Of a stretch of DNA of 64,000 nt, positions 8,591 through 17,115 are shown in pieces. The stretch lies in the NCBI RefSeq assembly GCF_002879885.1, contig NZ_PNYA01000022.1, positions 62,001 to 126,000 on the forward strand, written 5' to 3'. The notes below the pieces were generated by a model, which saw nothing but the letters and a program-made list of their open reading frames with translations, was not told the origin of the DNA and searched no databases. Numbering within the stretch: the stretch's first letter is position 1; every line of letters starts with the position of its first letter. Both the position numbers and the translations under genes were made by a program. The DNA comes from Trinickia dabaoshanensis. Lineage in GTDB: Bacteria > Pseudomonadota > Gammaproteobacteria > Burkholderiales > Burkholderiaceae.

Positions 8591-9295
8591 ATGCCCGATC
8601 AATCCCCTCGAAAAACCGTCCTTCTCATCGGTGCATCCCGCGGACTCGGGTTCGCGATCGCCGAGCAATATCTCGCGCGCGGTTGGCACGTGATCGCCAC
8701 GGGGCGAGCGCATTCCATGGCTGCCTTGCGGCACCTCGCCGACAAAAGCGAAGGCGCGCTGGAGACGGAAACCGTCGATATCACCGATATCGACGACGTC
8801 TCGGCGCTGCGCAAGCGCCTGGAGCCGCGCCGGCTCGACCTGCTGCTGGTCAATGCCGGCGTCAAGAACGACGATCGCGAAACGATCGCCGACGTTTCCA
8901 CCGAAGAGTTCGTGCGCGTGATGGTGACGAACGCATTGAGTCCCATGCGCGTGGTCGAACGCTTCCAAGATCTCGTCGATCCGAACGGAACGATCGCCGT
9001 GATGTCGTCGGGCCAAGGCAGCGTCACGAACAACGTTAACGGGAATTACGAGGTCTACCGCGGCAGCAAAGCCGCGCTCAATATGTTCATGCGCAGCTAC
9101 GCCGCGCGGCACGCGGGCGACGCGCGCACGCTTATGCTATTGGCGCCCGGCTGGGTACGGACCGATATGGGCGGGCCTCAAGCGCGATTGAGCATCGAAG
9201 AAAGTATCCCCAACTTAGTCGATACGATCGAAGCCCACGCGGGCCGCACGGGGCTCCATTACGTGGACTATCTCGGGCGCGTCGTTCCCTGGTGA
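8591..9295 (+). CDS. short-chain dehydrogenase/reductase, probable target of the adjacent LysR
   Basis: A 234-residue classical-type SDR from ATG 8591 with AAGGAG at 8579-8584. The NAD(P)-binding loop is GASRGLG (14-20), the NAG motif is at 88-90, a Ser pair at 139-140 and the catalytic Tyr156/Lys160 in YRGSK. Arg17 after the first Gly-Ala-Ser favours NADP(H). The C-terminus is short and ends RVVPW. Substrate unknown. The divergent LysR gene probably controls it. Confidence 0.8.
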   Translation: MPDQSPRKTVLLIGASRGLGFAIAEQYLARGWHVIATGRAHSMAALRHLADKSEGALETETVDITDIDDVSALRKRLEPRRLDLLLVNAGVKNDDRETIADVSTEEFVRVMVTNALSPMRVVERFQDLVDPNGTIAVMSSGQGSVTNNVNGNYEVYRGSKAALNMFMRSYAARHAGDARTLMLLAPGWVRTDMGGPQARLSIEESIPNLVDTIEAHAGRTGLHYVDYLGRVVPW

Positions 9296-9334
9296 AAGTT
9301 TAGGTAAGGCATTGGGCACCCGCCCGTGCACGGC

Positions 9335-10666
9335 TCACTCCTCGCGAGGCAGCCACTGACCGTGAAAGCCGGCCGGGATACGAACCGGCAGATGCACGGT
9401 CGCAATAGGGCCGGCGGCGATGTCGCGGGCATCGAGTAGGAGCACGTCGCTCGTCGCCGTCGCGTGCCGATAGACGCAACACAACAGCCAACCGTCGTGT
9501 TCCCTCCCGCCCGCTGCGCGCGGTACGAAAACCGGCTCGCTGTTTTGATCGCCCGGGGGCAACGGATACCGCTCGAACGCGCCGCCTTCCCAGTCGTAAC
9601 GCACGATGCCACGCATTTGATCCGGGCTCGGCTGCTCGACCGCGTAAAGATAACGATACGGCCGGCCCGTCCGCCGCTCGTCGATTCGGGGCAGCTCGAC
9701 GCCCAGCGCGTCGACCGCGTGCTCTTGCACAAGCCCGGAGGCAAGGTCGATTCGATACCGGTGCAGCGTGCCGAGCGGATTGTCTTCGAATGCGCGGCCA
9801 TCCGGTGTCAGACGCAGAAACCACGGATACCGAATGGCATCTAGGACGATCGAGTTCTCGTCTTCGTCGTAGGCATTCACGACGTGTTGAATGAAGCACG
9901 GAGAAATCTCGAACCACCTCGGCATGCCGCCATGACGAGGGATGACACCGAGCCGCGCAGGGCGCCGATCGTCCCAGCGCAGCGGCATGCGGTGCCCGCG
10001 CTCCAACATCGAAAAGTCGTAGCCCACGTTCAAATCGAGAACGATGCTATGCGTTCGCGTGATCGCGATGTCATGCATCATCGACGGCCGCTCGAGTGCG
10101 ATGTCGATGTCGACGATCGAATCGCCGTCCGCACCCGCCACGCCATAACGCAGGAAAGGCGGCCTCCAACCCGCATGGAACGTCACGAGTTCACGCGTCT
10201 CGGGATCGATCTTCGGATGCGCGGTCATGCCCGTCGCGGCGAACGGATGCCGGCGGGGCAGCCCGAGCGTGTCGAGCAAAGGCGAGACGGCTAGCGGCAA
10301 GCCGCCTTCGGCTAGCGCGAGCGTTTCGCCTGCGTGCCGAATGACGTTGACATTCGGATTCGTATCGGGCCGCAACGAGGCCGATTGCGGCTCGTAAACC
10401 TGCGCCCATCGTTGGGTCCGCAACCATTTGTTTCGGTACGCTGTGGCGCTGCCGCCTTCGAATGAAATCGCATGCAACATGGCCGCCTCGGGCCACCACG
10501 ACAGAACGCCCTCGCCTTCGAAGCGGCCCGTCAAGGGATTCGGGCCGTTGCGAACGAGCACGCCGTCGAGATCGCCGGGCACCGTCCCGGTTACCCGCAA
10601 GGCAAGATGCTCCACTTCGTTGGCCACCGGCGCGAGTGCGCCGGCGTTGAGGTCGATGGTCGTCAT
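9335..10666 (-). CDS. carotenoid/stilbene cleavage oxygenase family protein
   Basis: A 443-residue protein of the retinal-pigment-epithelium (RPE65/CCD) family, seven-bladed propellers that split a C=C bond of carotenoids or stilbenes with O2. The four iron-binding histidines fit at His150 (TAHPKIDP), His198 (MMHDIAIT), His261 (IQHVVNAYDE) and His435 (GFHGQW). The ATG at 10666 gives the usual family N-terminus; the frame continues to a GTG at 10723. Promoter DNA upstream holds two near-identical palindromic sites (10728-10775). No carotenoid synthesis gene is visible, so a plant-derived stilbene/phenylpropenoid or apocarotenoid substrate is possible. Substrate is inference. Confidence 0.85.
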   Translation of the reverse strand: MTTIDLNAGALAPVANEVEHLALRVTGTVPGDLDGVLVRNGPNPLTGRFEGEGVLSWWPEAAMLHAISFEGGSATAYRNKWLRTQRWAQVYEPQSASLRPDTNPNVNVIRHAGETLALAEGGLPLAVSPLLDTLGLPRRHPFAATGMTAHPKIDPETRELVTFHAGWRPPFLRYGVAGADGDSIVDIDIALERPSMMHDIAITRTHSIVLDLNVGYDFSMLERGHRMPLRWDDRRPARLGVIPRHGGMPRWFEISPCFIQHVVNAYDEDENSIVLDAIRYPWFLRLTPDGRAFEDNPLGTLHRYRIDLASGLVQEHAVDALGVELPRIDERRTGRPYRYLYAVEQPSPDQMRGIVRYDWEGGAFERYPLPPGDQNSEPVFVPRAAGGREHDGWLLCCVYRHATATSDVLLLDARDIAAGPIATVHLPVRIPAGFHGQWLPREE

Positions 10667-10727
10667 AGCGGGTTTCGAGCAAGATGAAGCAGGGTTGGCG
10701 AGGAACGCTCGATAACGAGCCACGCCA

Positions 10728-10775
10728 ATTTATACCCGGGTTAAATTAATGTCAATATTACCCGGATAAATTATT
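10728..10775. promoter_or_regulatory. paired palindromic operators upstream of carotenoid oxygenase
   Basis: Two related elements lie side by side: AATTTATACCCGGGTTAAAT (from 10727) is an almost perfect inverted repeat around ACCCGGGT, and AATATTACCCGGATAAATTA (from 10754) is a weaker copy. They share TACCCGG.TAAATTA and are in an A/T-rich patch inside G+C-rich DNA, between the oxygenase start (10666, minus strand) and the GNAT start (10857, plus strand). Size and symmetry fit a TetR-type repressor; no TetR gene is in the window. Confidence 0.6.
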
Positions 10776-10856
10776 GCAGCGCGCGTCCGAAGCGGCGCTT
10801 GCCCGGCCAGGCCTGAGGACGTAACCTCCGAAGTCTTTAAAATGCGGAGCGCCAAG

Positions 10857-11312
10857 ATGAAAGTGGGGTTTGCGCGGACTGAGCGGAGCGATGCCGAAAC
10901 GCTCGTGCGGATGCGAATCGACGCGATGCGCGAAAGCCTCGAGCGCATCGGCCGCTTCGATCCCGAGCGGGCGCGCGAGCGTTTTCTCAATGGGTTCGAT
11001 CCGGCTCAATGCCGGTTCATCTTGGTGAACGGCGAGCCGGCGGGCTTCGTTCAAGTAAAGCCCGCGGACGATCACCTCGCGCTCGAGCATCTCTATGTCG
11101 TGCCCGGATTTCAGGGAAGAGGTGTCGGCGCCGCGGTGCTCGAATCGATCCTCGCCGATGCGGATCGCCGCTCGATGCCGGTCAAGCTCGGGGCGCTAAG
11201 GGATAGCGATTCGAACCGCTTTTATCAGCGGCATGGCTTCGTCAAGGTCGACGAGACGCAATGGGATATCTACTACGTCAAGGCGCCTAGCGCCTCTGAC
11301 GGCGGTACTTAG
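10857..11312 (+). CDS. GNAT family N-acetyltransferase
   Basis: A 151-residue GNAT from ATG 10857, preferred over the ATG at 10842 because GGAG (10846-10849) sits 7 bases before it. The fold marks are the first strand KVGFARTERSDAETL, a central LEHLYVVPGFQGRGVGAAVLESIL, which carries the acetyl-CoA loop QGRGVG, and the late NRFYQRHGF. This pattern is common in GNATs that act on small amines or protein N-termini; the substrate cannot be told. It is divergent from the carotenoid oxygenase and may share its operator region. Confidence 0.8.
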   Translation: MKVGFARTERSDAETLVRMRIDAMRESLERIGRFDPERARERFLNGFDPAQCRFILVNGEPAGFVQVKPADDHLALEHLYVVPGFQGRGVGAAVLESILADADRRSMPVKLGALRDSDSNRFYQRHGFVKVDETQWDIYYVKAPSASDGGT

Positions 11313-11337
11313 CGTGCGACGCGGGCGCATCGCACGC
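11312..11337. terminator. hairpin between convergent GNAT and LprI-like genes
   Basis: GCGTGCGA (11312-11319) pairs perfectly with TCGCACGC (11330-11337) around a 10-base loop. It overlaps the last base of the GNAT stop and lies 14 bases past the end of the convergent gene, so it may stop transcription from both sides. No T tract. Confidence 0.45.
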
Positions 11338-11350
11338 GATCGGTTCGTCG

Positions 11351-11728
11351 TTACTGGCCGAGCTTAGCGTCGACGCAACCGGTGCTGTTGCATTCGCGCT
11401 CGCGCTCCTGCAGGAACGCGAGGCGTTGCTGGGTCATTTCCACCGCGCAATCGAGGTTCACGAAGTAGCCGTTATCCTTTTGTTCGCTGCATTGCTGATC
11501 GCGTTGCTTCAGCCAAGCGAGCTGGCCCGTCTTCAGCGAAGTTTGCTGCGCCGGATTCAAGTGCGTGCGCAAACGCGAGTATTGCTGGTTCAAATCGCGA
11601 TCGGCCTGCGAGAAGATATTGCTCGAGCAATAGACCTGATCGAACGCATTGCGCGGCTTGGCGCAACCCGCGGCATGCGCGGCGAACGGAACGAGTACGG
11701 CACCAAGGAGAACGGCGAGTTTCTTCAT
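11351..11728 (-). CDS. LprI-like (DUF1311) secreted protein
   Basis: A 125-residue secreted protein. ATG 11728 is chosen because GAGG lies just upstream and a Sec signal follows (MKKLAVLLGAVLVPFAAHA). The mature part has the DUF1311/LprI pattern: an early Cys pair, DRDLNQQY, then the signature GQLAWLKQRDQQC and a Cys near the end. Proteins with this domain include the mycobacterial lysozyme inhibitor LprI. Cys residues suggest disulfides in the periplasm. It lies 29 bases downstream of a cell-wall amidase on the same strand, which may tie it to peptidoglycan (inference). Confidence 0.75.
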   Translation of the reverse strand: MKKLAVLLGAVLVPFAAHAAGCAKPRNAFDQVYCSSNIFSQADRDLNQQYSRLRTHLNPAQQTSLKTGQLAWLKQRDQQCSEQKDNGYFVNLDCAVEMTQQRLAFLQERERECNSTGCVDAKLGQ

Positions 11729-11757
11729 TGTTTTTCCTCTTTCATCGTCACAAAAAT

Positions 11758-12450
11758 TCAATCGGGCACACGGCAATCCATCACGCCCTTGGAGATCGCG
11801 CCGGCCAATTTAGCGATCGTGGCCGGTTCGGCGAGTCGCCGCTCCTCCTCCGGGTTGACGATAACGCCGGCCTCGACCAGTACCGCCGGCATCGGCGCTG
11901 TCTTCAACACCACCAAATCGTCGAACCGGTGGATACCGAGGCGCCGATCGATCAAAGGACGATTCTCCCCTTTGATCGGGATCGCATGGTATAGCGAAGG
12001 CGTTTCCCCCGCGGCCAACAAGCGTTCGCCTATCGATTTGGCGCAAGCGAGACTTTGCTCGTAGTGCGGATTGAGTTCGGAGACGAAGATCGCAAAGCCT
12101 TTGAATTCGCTGCGCCGGCCCGCATCAATCCACGCTTGTTGCATTGAATCGTGATGGATCGAGATAAAAAAATCGGCATTCGGCGCGGCGTTGGGGCGCT
12201 CGGCCAGCGCGATGTCGCGCCCATCCGCGCCCGTGCGCGTTACCCGCACGCCCGCCACCTCGAGATCGGCCGTCACGGCTTTGCTCAAATCGAGGTTGTA
12301 AAGGTGCTCCACGCGACCGCTCGCCCCTGTCGCGCCCGGATGCGCCGGTGTATGCCCGGCATCGACGATCACCCACGCCGCATGGCAGGTCGCGGCGCAT
12401 AGCACGCCAAGAAGGAGCAAAACAGAGCGAATGCGGGAGATTCTCGACAT
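11758..12450 (-). CDS. N-acetylmuramoyl-L-alanine amidase (Amidase_3 family)
   Basis: A 230-residue zinc amidase that cuts the bond between N-acetylmuramic acid and L-alanine in peptidoglycan. The start at 12450 gives a clean Sec signal (MSRISRIRS, hydrophobic core, end CHA), though no strong ribosome site is seen and an upstream ATG at 12528 is in frame. Zinc ligands fit His in VDAGHTPAHPG, Glu in GRVEHLYN and His in ISIHHDSM; the catalytic Glu is in VLVEAGVIVNPEEE. There is no AMIN targeting domain, so it is smaller than the AmiA/B/C division amidases. Likely periplasmic. It heads a two-gene unit with the LprI-like gene. Confidence 0.88.
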   Translation of the reverse strand: MSRISRIRSVLLLLGVLCAATCHAAWVIVDAGHTPAHPGATGASGRVEHLYNLDLSKAVTADLEVAGVRVTRTGADGRDIALAERPNAAPNADFFISIHHDSMQQAWIDAGRRSEFKGFAIFVSELNPHYEQSLACAKSIGERLLAAGETPSLYHAIPIKGENRPLIDRRLGIHRFDDLVVLKTAPMPAVLVEAGVIVNPEEERRLAEPATIAKLAGAISKGVMDCRVPD

Positions 12451-12723
12451 CGGAAATGAAGTGAATTGAACAGACGCAGTGGTTAGCGGCGCTATTGCAG
12501 CGCACATCACCGCTTTGATTTTGGCCATTCCACAAGCATGCTGAAATAAGCGGCATGGCAGCGAAGCGCATTCTAATGGATATGGCTGCTCGTCGGGAAG
12601 CGGTTGATTTTCGCCTGCAGCTCGACAGAACCGAAGCCCAGATCATCCACAATCTCGACCTCGAGTCGACTTGAACTCGTATAGTGCAACGTAGGCGCCG
12701 TGAGCACAATGGAGGAGGAAATC

Positions 12724-13614
12724 ATGGATGATGAGTTGCAATCGAACGCGCAATCGAATGTGCAGGCGAACGAGCAAGCAAGCGAGCAAGCGAAGCTTTG
12801 GAACGGCCCGGCGGGGCAGGCTTGGGTTGAAATGCAACCTTTATTGGACCAAGTGCTCCAGCCGTTTGCGGACGTGCTCGTGCACGCTGTCTCGGCGAGC
12901 CCATGCGAGCGCGTGCTCGACGTCGGTTGCGGCGCGGGCGGCACGACGCTCGCCATCGCGCGAACGCGCTCGGCGCCGAAGTGTCTCGGCATCGATATTT
13001 CCGAGCATTTGGCGGCAGCTGCTCGAACGCGAGCAGCGCGGGAAAGCACAGCGGCGGCCTTCGTTTGCGCCGATGCCCAAACCCATGCATTCGCCCCCGG
13101 CAGTTTCGACACGGTAGTCTCGCGCTTCGGCGTCATGTTCTTTTCCGATCCGGTTGAAGCGTTCCGCAATCTGAGGCGCGCCACCGTGGAGGACGGGAGA
13201 CTGCATTTCGTCGCATGGCGCTCGGCGGAGGAAAATCCCTTCATGATCACGGCCGAACGCATCGCGGCGCCGCTCCTGCCGAACCTGACCGACCGTCCCG
13301 CCAACGGTCCGGGTCAATTCGCCTTCGCCGATCCGCTTTACATCGATGCCGTCTTAAAGCAAAGCGGTTGGGCCGATATCGACGTACAACCCATCGATGC
13401 CGCCTGTTCGATGCCCGAGAAGCAATTGGTCCCCTACTTAAGCCGGCTCGGCCGAATCGGCGTCGCACTTCAGGAAGTGGACGAAGCAACACGCAAGCGG
13501 GTGCTCGGCACGGTCCGCGCCGGCTTCGAGCCTTTCGTTGCGGGCGACGAGGTGCGCTTTACGGGCGCCTGTTGGGTCGTGCACGCCCGCGCGGGAACAA
13601 GCGAAACACACTGA
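12724..13614 (+). CDS. class I SAM-dependent methyltransferase
   Basis: A 296-residue cytoplasmic methyltransferase. ATG 12724 has a strong GGAGGAGG at 12711-12718. The N-terminus is Gln/Asn/Ala-rich (residues 5-24), then the segment LWNGPAGQAWVE found in many UbiE-like enzymes, SAM motif I VLDVGCGAGG at 64-73, an acidic end of strand 2 (GIDIS), a DTVVSRFGVMFF motif and a C-terminal part typical of small-molecule methyltransferases. Substrate unknown. It is divergent from the amidase and convergent with the barrel gene at 13643, so it stands alone. Confidence 0.8.
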   Translation: MDDELQSNAQSNVQANEQASEQAKLWNGPAGQAWVEMQPLLDQVLQPFADVLVHAVSASPCERVLDVGCGAGGTTLAIARTRSAPKCLGIDISEHLAAAARTRAARESTAAAFVCADAQTHAFAPGSFDTVVSRFGVMFFSDPVEAFRNLRRATVEDGRLHFVAWRSAEENPFMITAERIAAPLLPNLTDRPANGPGQFAFADPLYIDAVLKQSGWADIDVQPIDAACSMPEKQLVPYLSRLGRIGVALQEVDEATRKRVLGTVRAGFEPFVAGDEVRFTGACWVVHARAGTSETH

Positions 13615-13642
13615 GCGCGAGGCGCGGCCCGGGAAGCCGAAT

Positions 13643-14905
13643 TCAAAAATAGAACGTCGCGATAGCCTGCAACACTTCGCTCTGCGCCGCCGCGCCGAAC
13701 GTACTATGCGCGCCGCCACAATCCGCTTGCCATTGCACGGCGAGGTCGATGCGTGGCCAGTGGTAGCGGGCTTCGACCCAGGTGAACGCGCTGTGGTCGA
13801 CGAGGTCGTATCGCCCCATCAAGGTCGTGTCGAGGTGTCGAACGATCGAGTCCTGCCAGGTCACATAGGCGAATATCGATTGGCGCGTCGTCAATTCTTG
13901 ATTGCGGCTCACGGCATCGCGATACGAACCGTACCGCGCCGGATCGAAGCTTAGGGCATGCCACGTCGATCGATTCGCGCTCAGACCGTCGTAGTCGTAT
14001 TCGAGTGTGACCGAAACCTTACCCGGCAGCGTCCGCGTAACGCCGCTCGAAAGACGCGAATGAAACCGATCGCCGACGGCGGGTCCGTCAGCCAGCGCCT
14101 TACCTCGTCCACCGGCGTATTCGAAAAACGCCACTGTTGCGTCGCCGACCAGGGCAGTGGCGTTGATGCCGAGTTGCGGCGATATCCGTGCGCCCCCATA
14201 CACGAGCCACTGCGGGGAAAAGCCTTGGAATAGACGCTGCGTGCCGCTGATCAGATAGCGCCACTCGTGATTCGTCGCGCCGAAGTCGGGGCTCAAAGCC
14301 GCGTCGCTCGATCGCCCCGCCAGCCGCGGCGATACGAGCATGCTCAGCGAACCGCCCGCCCAGAGTGTCTGCGCCCGAAGCATGACGGTGCCCAATCGAT
14401 TCTCGCGAAGGCTCGCGGGATCGATCGATACGATCGAACGAAGCGCGCCGGCCTTGAAGAAATCCGTGGGATTAAAGCCCGAGCCCACACCCTCGCGCAC
14501 GTTGATCCTGCCTACGTCCATCAAAAAAGACGGCGTCGCCTGCCGACTCACGTACGCTTGCTTGAACGTATCGATCGCCGTTGCGTTGCCGTCCGCCCGC
14601 CGCCAACCCATATCGATACGGTTCGACACTACCGCCCGCCAGCCATCGACCAAGGTCCCATCGTACGCAAACGAAGAACCCACTCGGAAGGTGTCGCTTC
14701 CATGCGTGTCTCGGGTCTGACTTGCCGCGCCGTAGTTGGCCAATGCGATTTCGAACGCACCGCGCCAACGGCTCGGTGCCGAGACCGTCACGTTCGCCGT
14801 GTCCGCCAGCGTCAACGCATCGAAGTCGGCGTCTGCCGACGCCTGCGCCGACGCGATCGCACCTAAGCTCGTCCCGAGCAACACGATGACCGTAGCAAGC
14901 CGCAT
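13643..14905 (-). CDS. outer-membrane beta-barrel, last gene of an export operon
   Basis: A 420-residue protein with a Sec signal at 1-23 (ends AQASA) and alternating-residue beta strands throughout, ending TFYF with a terminal Phe, the usual mark of an outer-membrane barrel. It carries no known porin signature that I recognise. It starts 3 bases before the stop-side end of the LolA-like gene region (14909), so the four genes 17822 to 13643 form one tight operon: LolD-like ATPase, permease, LolA-like carrier and this barrel. That order suggests it is the outer-membrane exit or acceptor of a lipid or lipoprotein path (inference). Confidence 0.7.
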   Translation of the reverse strand: MRLATVIVLLGTSLGAIASAQASADADFDALTLADTANVTVSAPSRWRGAFEIALANYGAASQTRDTHGSDTFRVGSSFAYDGTLVDGWRAVVSNRIDMGWRRADGNATAIDTFKQAYVSRQATPSFLMDVGRINVREGVGSGFNPTDFFKAGALRSIVSIDPASLRENRLGTVMLRAQTLWAGGSLSMLVSPRLAGRSSDAALSPDFGATNHEWRYLISGTQRLFQGFSPQWLVYGGARISPQLGINATALVGDATVAFFEYAGGRGKALADGPAVGDRFHSRLSSGVTRTLPGKVSVTLEYDYDGLSANRSTWHALSFDPARYGSYRDAVSRNQELTTRQSIFAYVTWQDSIVRHLDTTLMGRYDLVDHSAFTWVEARYHWPRIDLAVQWQADCGGAHSTFGAAAQSEVLQAIATFYF

Positions 14906-14908
14906 CGC

Positions 14909-15688
14909 TCAATTCGGGCTGAAACGCGCCAAATAATCGCGCTGCATCCACGCCTCGGGGATCTCTTTCCAAGCGTAGTTCGAATAGCGCATGACCGTAA
15001 TCCAGTCGGGCGAGAGCCCATCGATGATCACGACTTCGGTCGGCCGGATCGCACCGAGCTCCTCCTGAAAGCGACGGAAATACGCCACTTTGAGCACCGT
15101 GCCGCTTTCCGCATGAAACCGCGCCTTCACGGGGCGCTGGGTGGCGACGTCGAGCCATAAGTCGATCGAGCGATAGGTCGCTTGCTCCGAGCGCGCCAGC
15201 AAAGCCAATTCATAGCAGTGCGTGAGTTTGCGGTCGCCGTCGGGAATATCTTGTTCACCCGCGAACGACGCCGCGTAGTCGTGCGCCCAATTGACCGTCA
15301 CCACATCGCCGTTCGCCGCTTGCCCGAGCAATCGCTGCTGGGGAGAAATCCGTACGCTCGCTTGACTCGAAGGATCGTAGAACCACAAGTCCAAGCCGCT
15401 CTTGAGCAAGAGTTTTCCGAGGTCGCGAGCGGGCGATTCGAAGCGAATCAGGCTTCGATATTGCCCGCTGTCCGGATCGATCTTGGAATACACCGTGAGG
15501 TCGTCCTCGTCGGTCTGCCGCCCTCCGTGAAAGTCGATCAGCGTGGTCGTCAATTTGAATGGGCGGTCCGGATTGCGCATCGCATCGCTCGCCTCGAGCA
15601 ATTGCTGCGCGTTCGGCGCGGCAACAGCCGCTATCGATACGCTGAGGAAAATGCCGGCAAGCCAGCGCGACGGCGTGCGATTAGCCAT
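14909..15688 (-). CDS. LolA-like outer-membrane lipoprotein-sorting protein
   Basis: A 259-residue periplasmic protein. ATG 15688 follows GGAG and gives a Sec signal (residues 1-24, ends AVAA). The mature part matches the 'outer membrane lipoprotein-sorting protein' family, a LolA/LolB-fold relative: start AQQLLEASDAMRNPDRPF, a strand pattern with SLIRFESPARDLGKLLL, then DLWFYDPSSQASVRISPQQRLLGQA, and a late PTEVVIIDGL. The fold is an open half-barrel that holds acyl chains. It follows the permease by 23 bases. It is not the housekeeping LolA, which is about 200 residues and is not usually encoded next to the ABC genes. Confidence 0.78.
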   Translation of the reverse strand: MANRTPSRWLAGIFLSVSIAAVAAPNAQQLLEASDAMRNPDRPFKLTTTLIDFHGGRQTDEDDLTVYSKIDPDSGQYRSLIRFESPARDLGKLLLKSGLDLWFYDPSSQASVRISPQQRLLGQAANGDVVTVNWAHDYAASFAGEQDIPDGDRKLTHCYELALLARSEQATYRSIDLWLDVATQRPVKARFHAESGTVLKVAYFRRFQEELGAIRPTEVVIIDGLSPDWITVMRYSNYAWKEIPEAWMQRDYLARFSPN

Positions 15689-15711
15689 GGGTGCTCCAGT
15701 GCAATGGGAAA

Positions 15712-17115
15712 TCAAAAGAAGCGCAGTGCCTCGACGATGGGCATGCGCGACGCGCGACGCGCCGACAGCCAGGCGGATGCCGTCGCCACCAGAACGATGC
15801 CCAGCGCGTGGCGGCCGATCATCGCCGTTTCGCCCCACACGCGAACGGTCAGCGCGACGCTGTCCGTCTGGCCCGGCGGTGTCCAATGCAATCCTGCGTG
15901 ATTGATCGATAGGGCCCCTGCGAGCGCCAGCAATACACCGCACGCGGCACCGCACAGCCCGAGCAGAAATCCCTCGCAAATGAACATCCTGCGCACGCCC
16001 GCGTCGCGCAGCCCCATGGCGCGCAACGTGCCGATTTCGCGCGTGCGCTCGGTCACCGCCATGTTCATCGTATTGCCGACCGTGAACATCACCACCGTGG
16101 CGAACAACATGGCGATGAATCCGAATACCGCGTTGAACATGCCCGTCACCTGTCCGTATTGCGGATACAGCGTGGCGAAGTCGAGGACGTCGAGCGCATC
16201 GCCACCGGGCAGTCCGTGCAATACCGAAGTCAACCTAGCGCGTGCGCGATCGATATCCGCCGTGTGCCGCAGTTGCACGACGATGGAAGTGACTTTCGGT
16301 TCGCCGCCCCCATATACGAGGCGCTGCGCCTGAGCGAGATGCAACTGCACGTACATGTCGTCCAATGCTTTCACGCCCTGCTTTTCGGCGGCGACAACAC
16401 CGAGCTCGGCGACATTCGGCGCGCCATACGCGTTCGAAGTGAGCAATTGAATGTGCGCCGCCGATGCCGCGAAGGCGCTGTCGCGCGACGAATGCGACTC
16501 GGCGAGCGCCAGTTGCGCAAGGTCGCCCGGCACCGTTGCGCGCGTCGAGACCTCTCGCTTGGCCACGGGGTCGCTGCATTGCGCTACGCGCAGCACGCCG
16601 CATAAGTGCAATACCCGCGCAACGCCGGTCCCGATCACCACCGCGTTCGGGGGCGTGCCCTCCAGCGCTAGAGGGCCCGAGCGATTGGGAAAACCGTAAT
16701 CGTCCCATTGACGCATCTTGCGCTGCTCATCCACGACGATTCCGCTGCCGAAGACGGTACGCGATGCCCCCGCCGCGAAATTCCCGGCAATACCGTTGAC
16801 GGTCAACATCGGCGTGACGACGGTGACCATCGATCGCAAGACCGGATCGCCGCGAACCGCATCGACGATGCGTCGATAGTCGGCTATGCCGTAAGCCACC
16901 GGATCGCCGCTTCCATAAAGGAAATAATCGCTGCGCTGAATTTGCAGATGGCCGCCGTAGCGCACATAGCTGGTCTGCAAACCGTAGTTGATGTTGCGCG
17001 CGTAGCCGCCGAAAAGCAGCACCGCGGTCAAGCCGATCACCATGGCCAGCAAGGTCATGGACGAGCGGCGCCGGTTACGCAGCAAATTGCGGCACGCAAG
17101 CGTCCAAGTCTTCAT
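15712..17115 (-). CDS. ABC transporter permease, LolC/MacB/FtsX type
   Basis: A 467-residue inner-membrane permease. ATG 17115 overlaps the ATPase stop by 4 bases (ATGA), so the two are coupled. The topology fits the FtsX/MacB class: a first helix after LACRNLLRNRRRSSMTLLAMVIGL, a large periplasmic domain (about residues 60-320), then three helices with TERTREIGTLRAMGL, a conserved coupling stretch of the family, and a C-terminal SARRASRMPIVEALRFF. Such permeases are mechanotransmitters that push cargo into the periplasm or extract lipids. Together with the LolA-like gene, extraction of a lipid or lipoprotein is the likely task. Confidence 0.82.
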   Translation of the reverse strand: MKTWTLACRNLLRNRRRSSMTLLAMVIGLTAVLLFGGYARNINYGLQTSYVRYGGHLQIQRSDYFLYGSGDPVAYGIADYRRIVDAVRGDPVLRSMVTVVTPMLTVNGIAGNFAAGASRTVFGSGIVVDEQRKMRQWDDYGFPNRSGPLALEGTPPNAVVIGTGVARVLHLCGVLRVAQCSDPVAKREVSTRATVPGDLAQLALAESHSSRDSAFAASAAHIQLLTSNAYGAPNVAELGVVAAEKQGVKALDDMYVQLHLAQAQRLVYGGGEPKVTSIVVQLRHTADIDRARARLTSVLHGLPGGDALDVLDFATLYPQYGQVTGMFNAVFGFIAMLFATVVMFTVGNTMNMAVTERTREIGTLRAMGLRDAGVRRMFICEGFLLGLCGAACGVLLALAGALSINHAGLHWTPPGQTDSVALTVRVWGETAMIGRHALGIVLVATASAWLSARRASRMPIVEALRFF

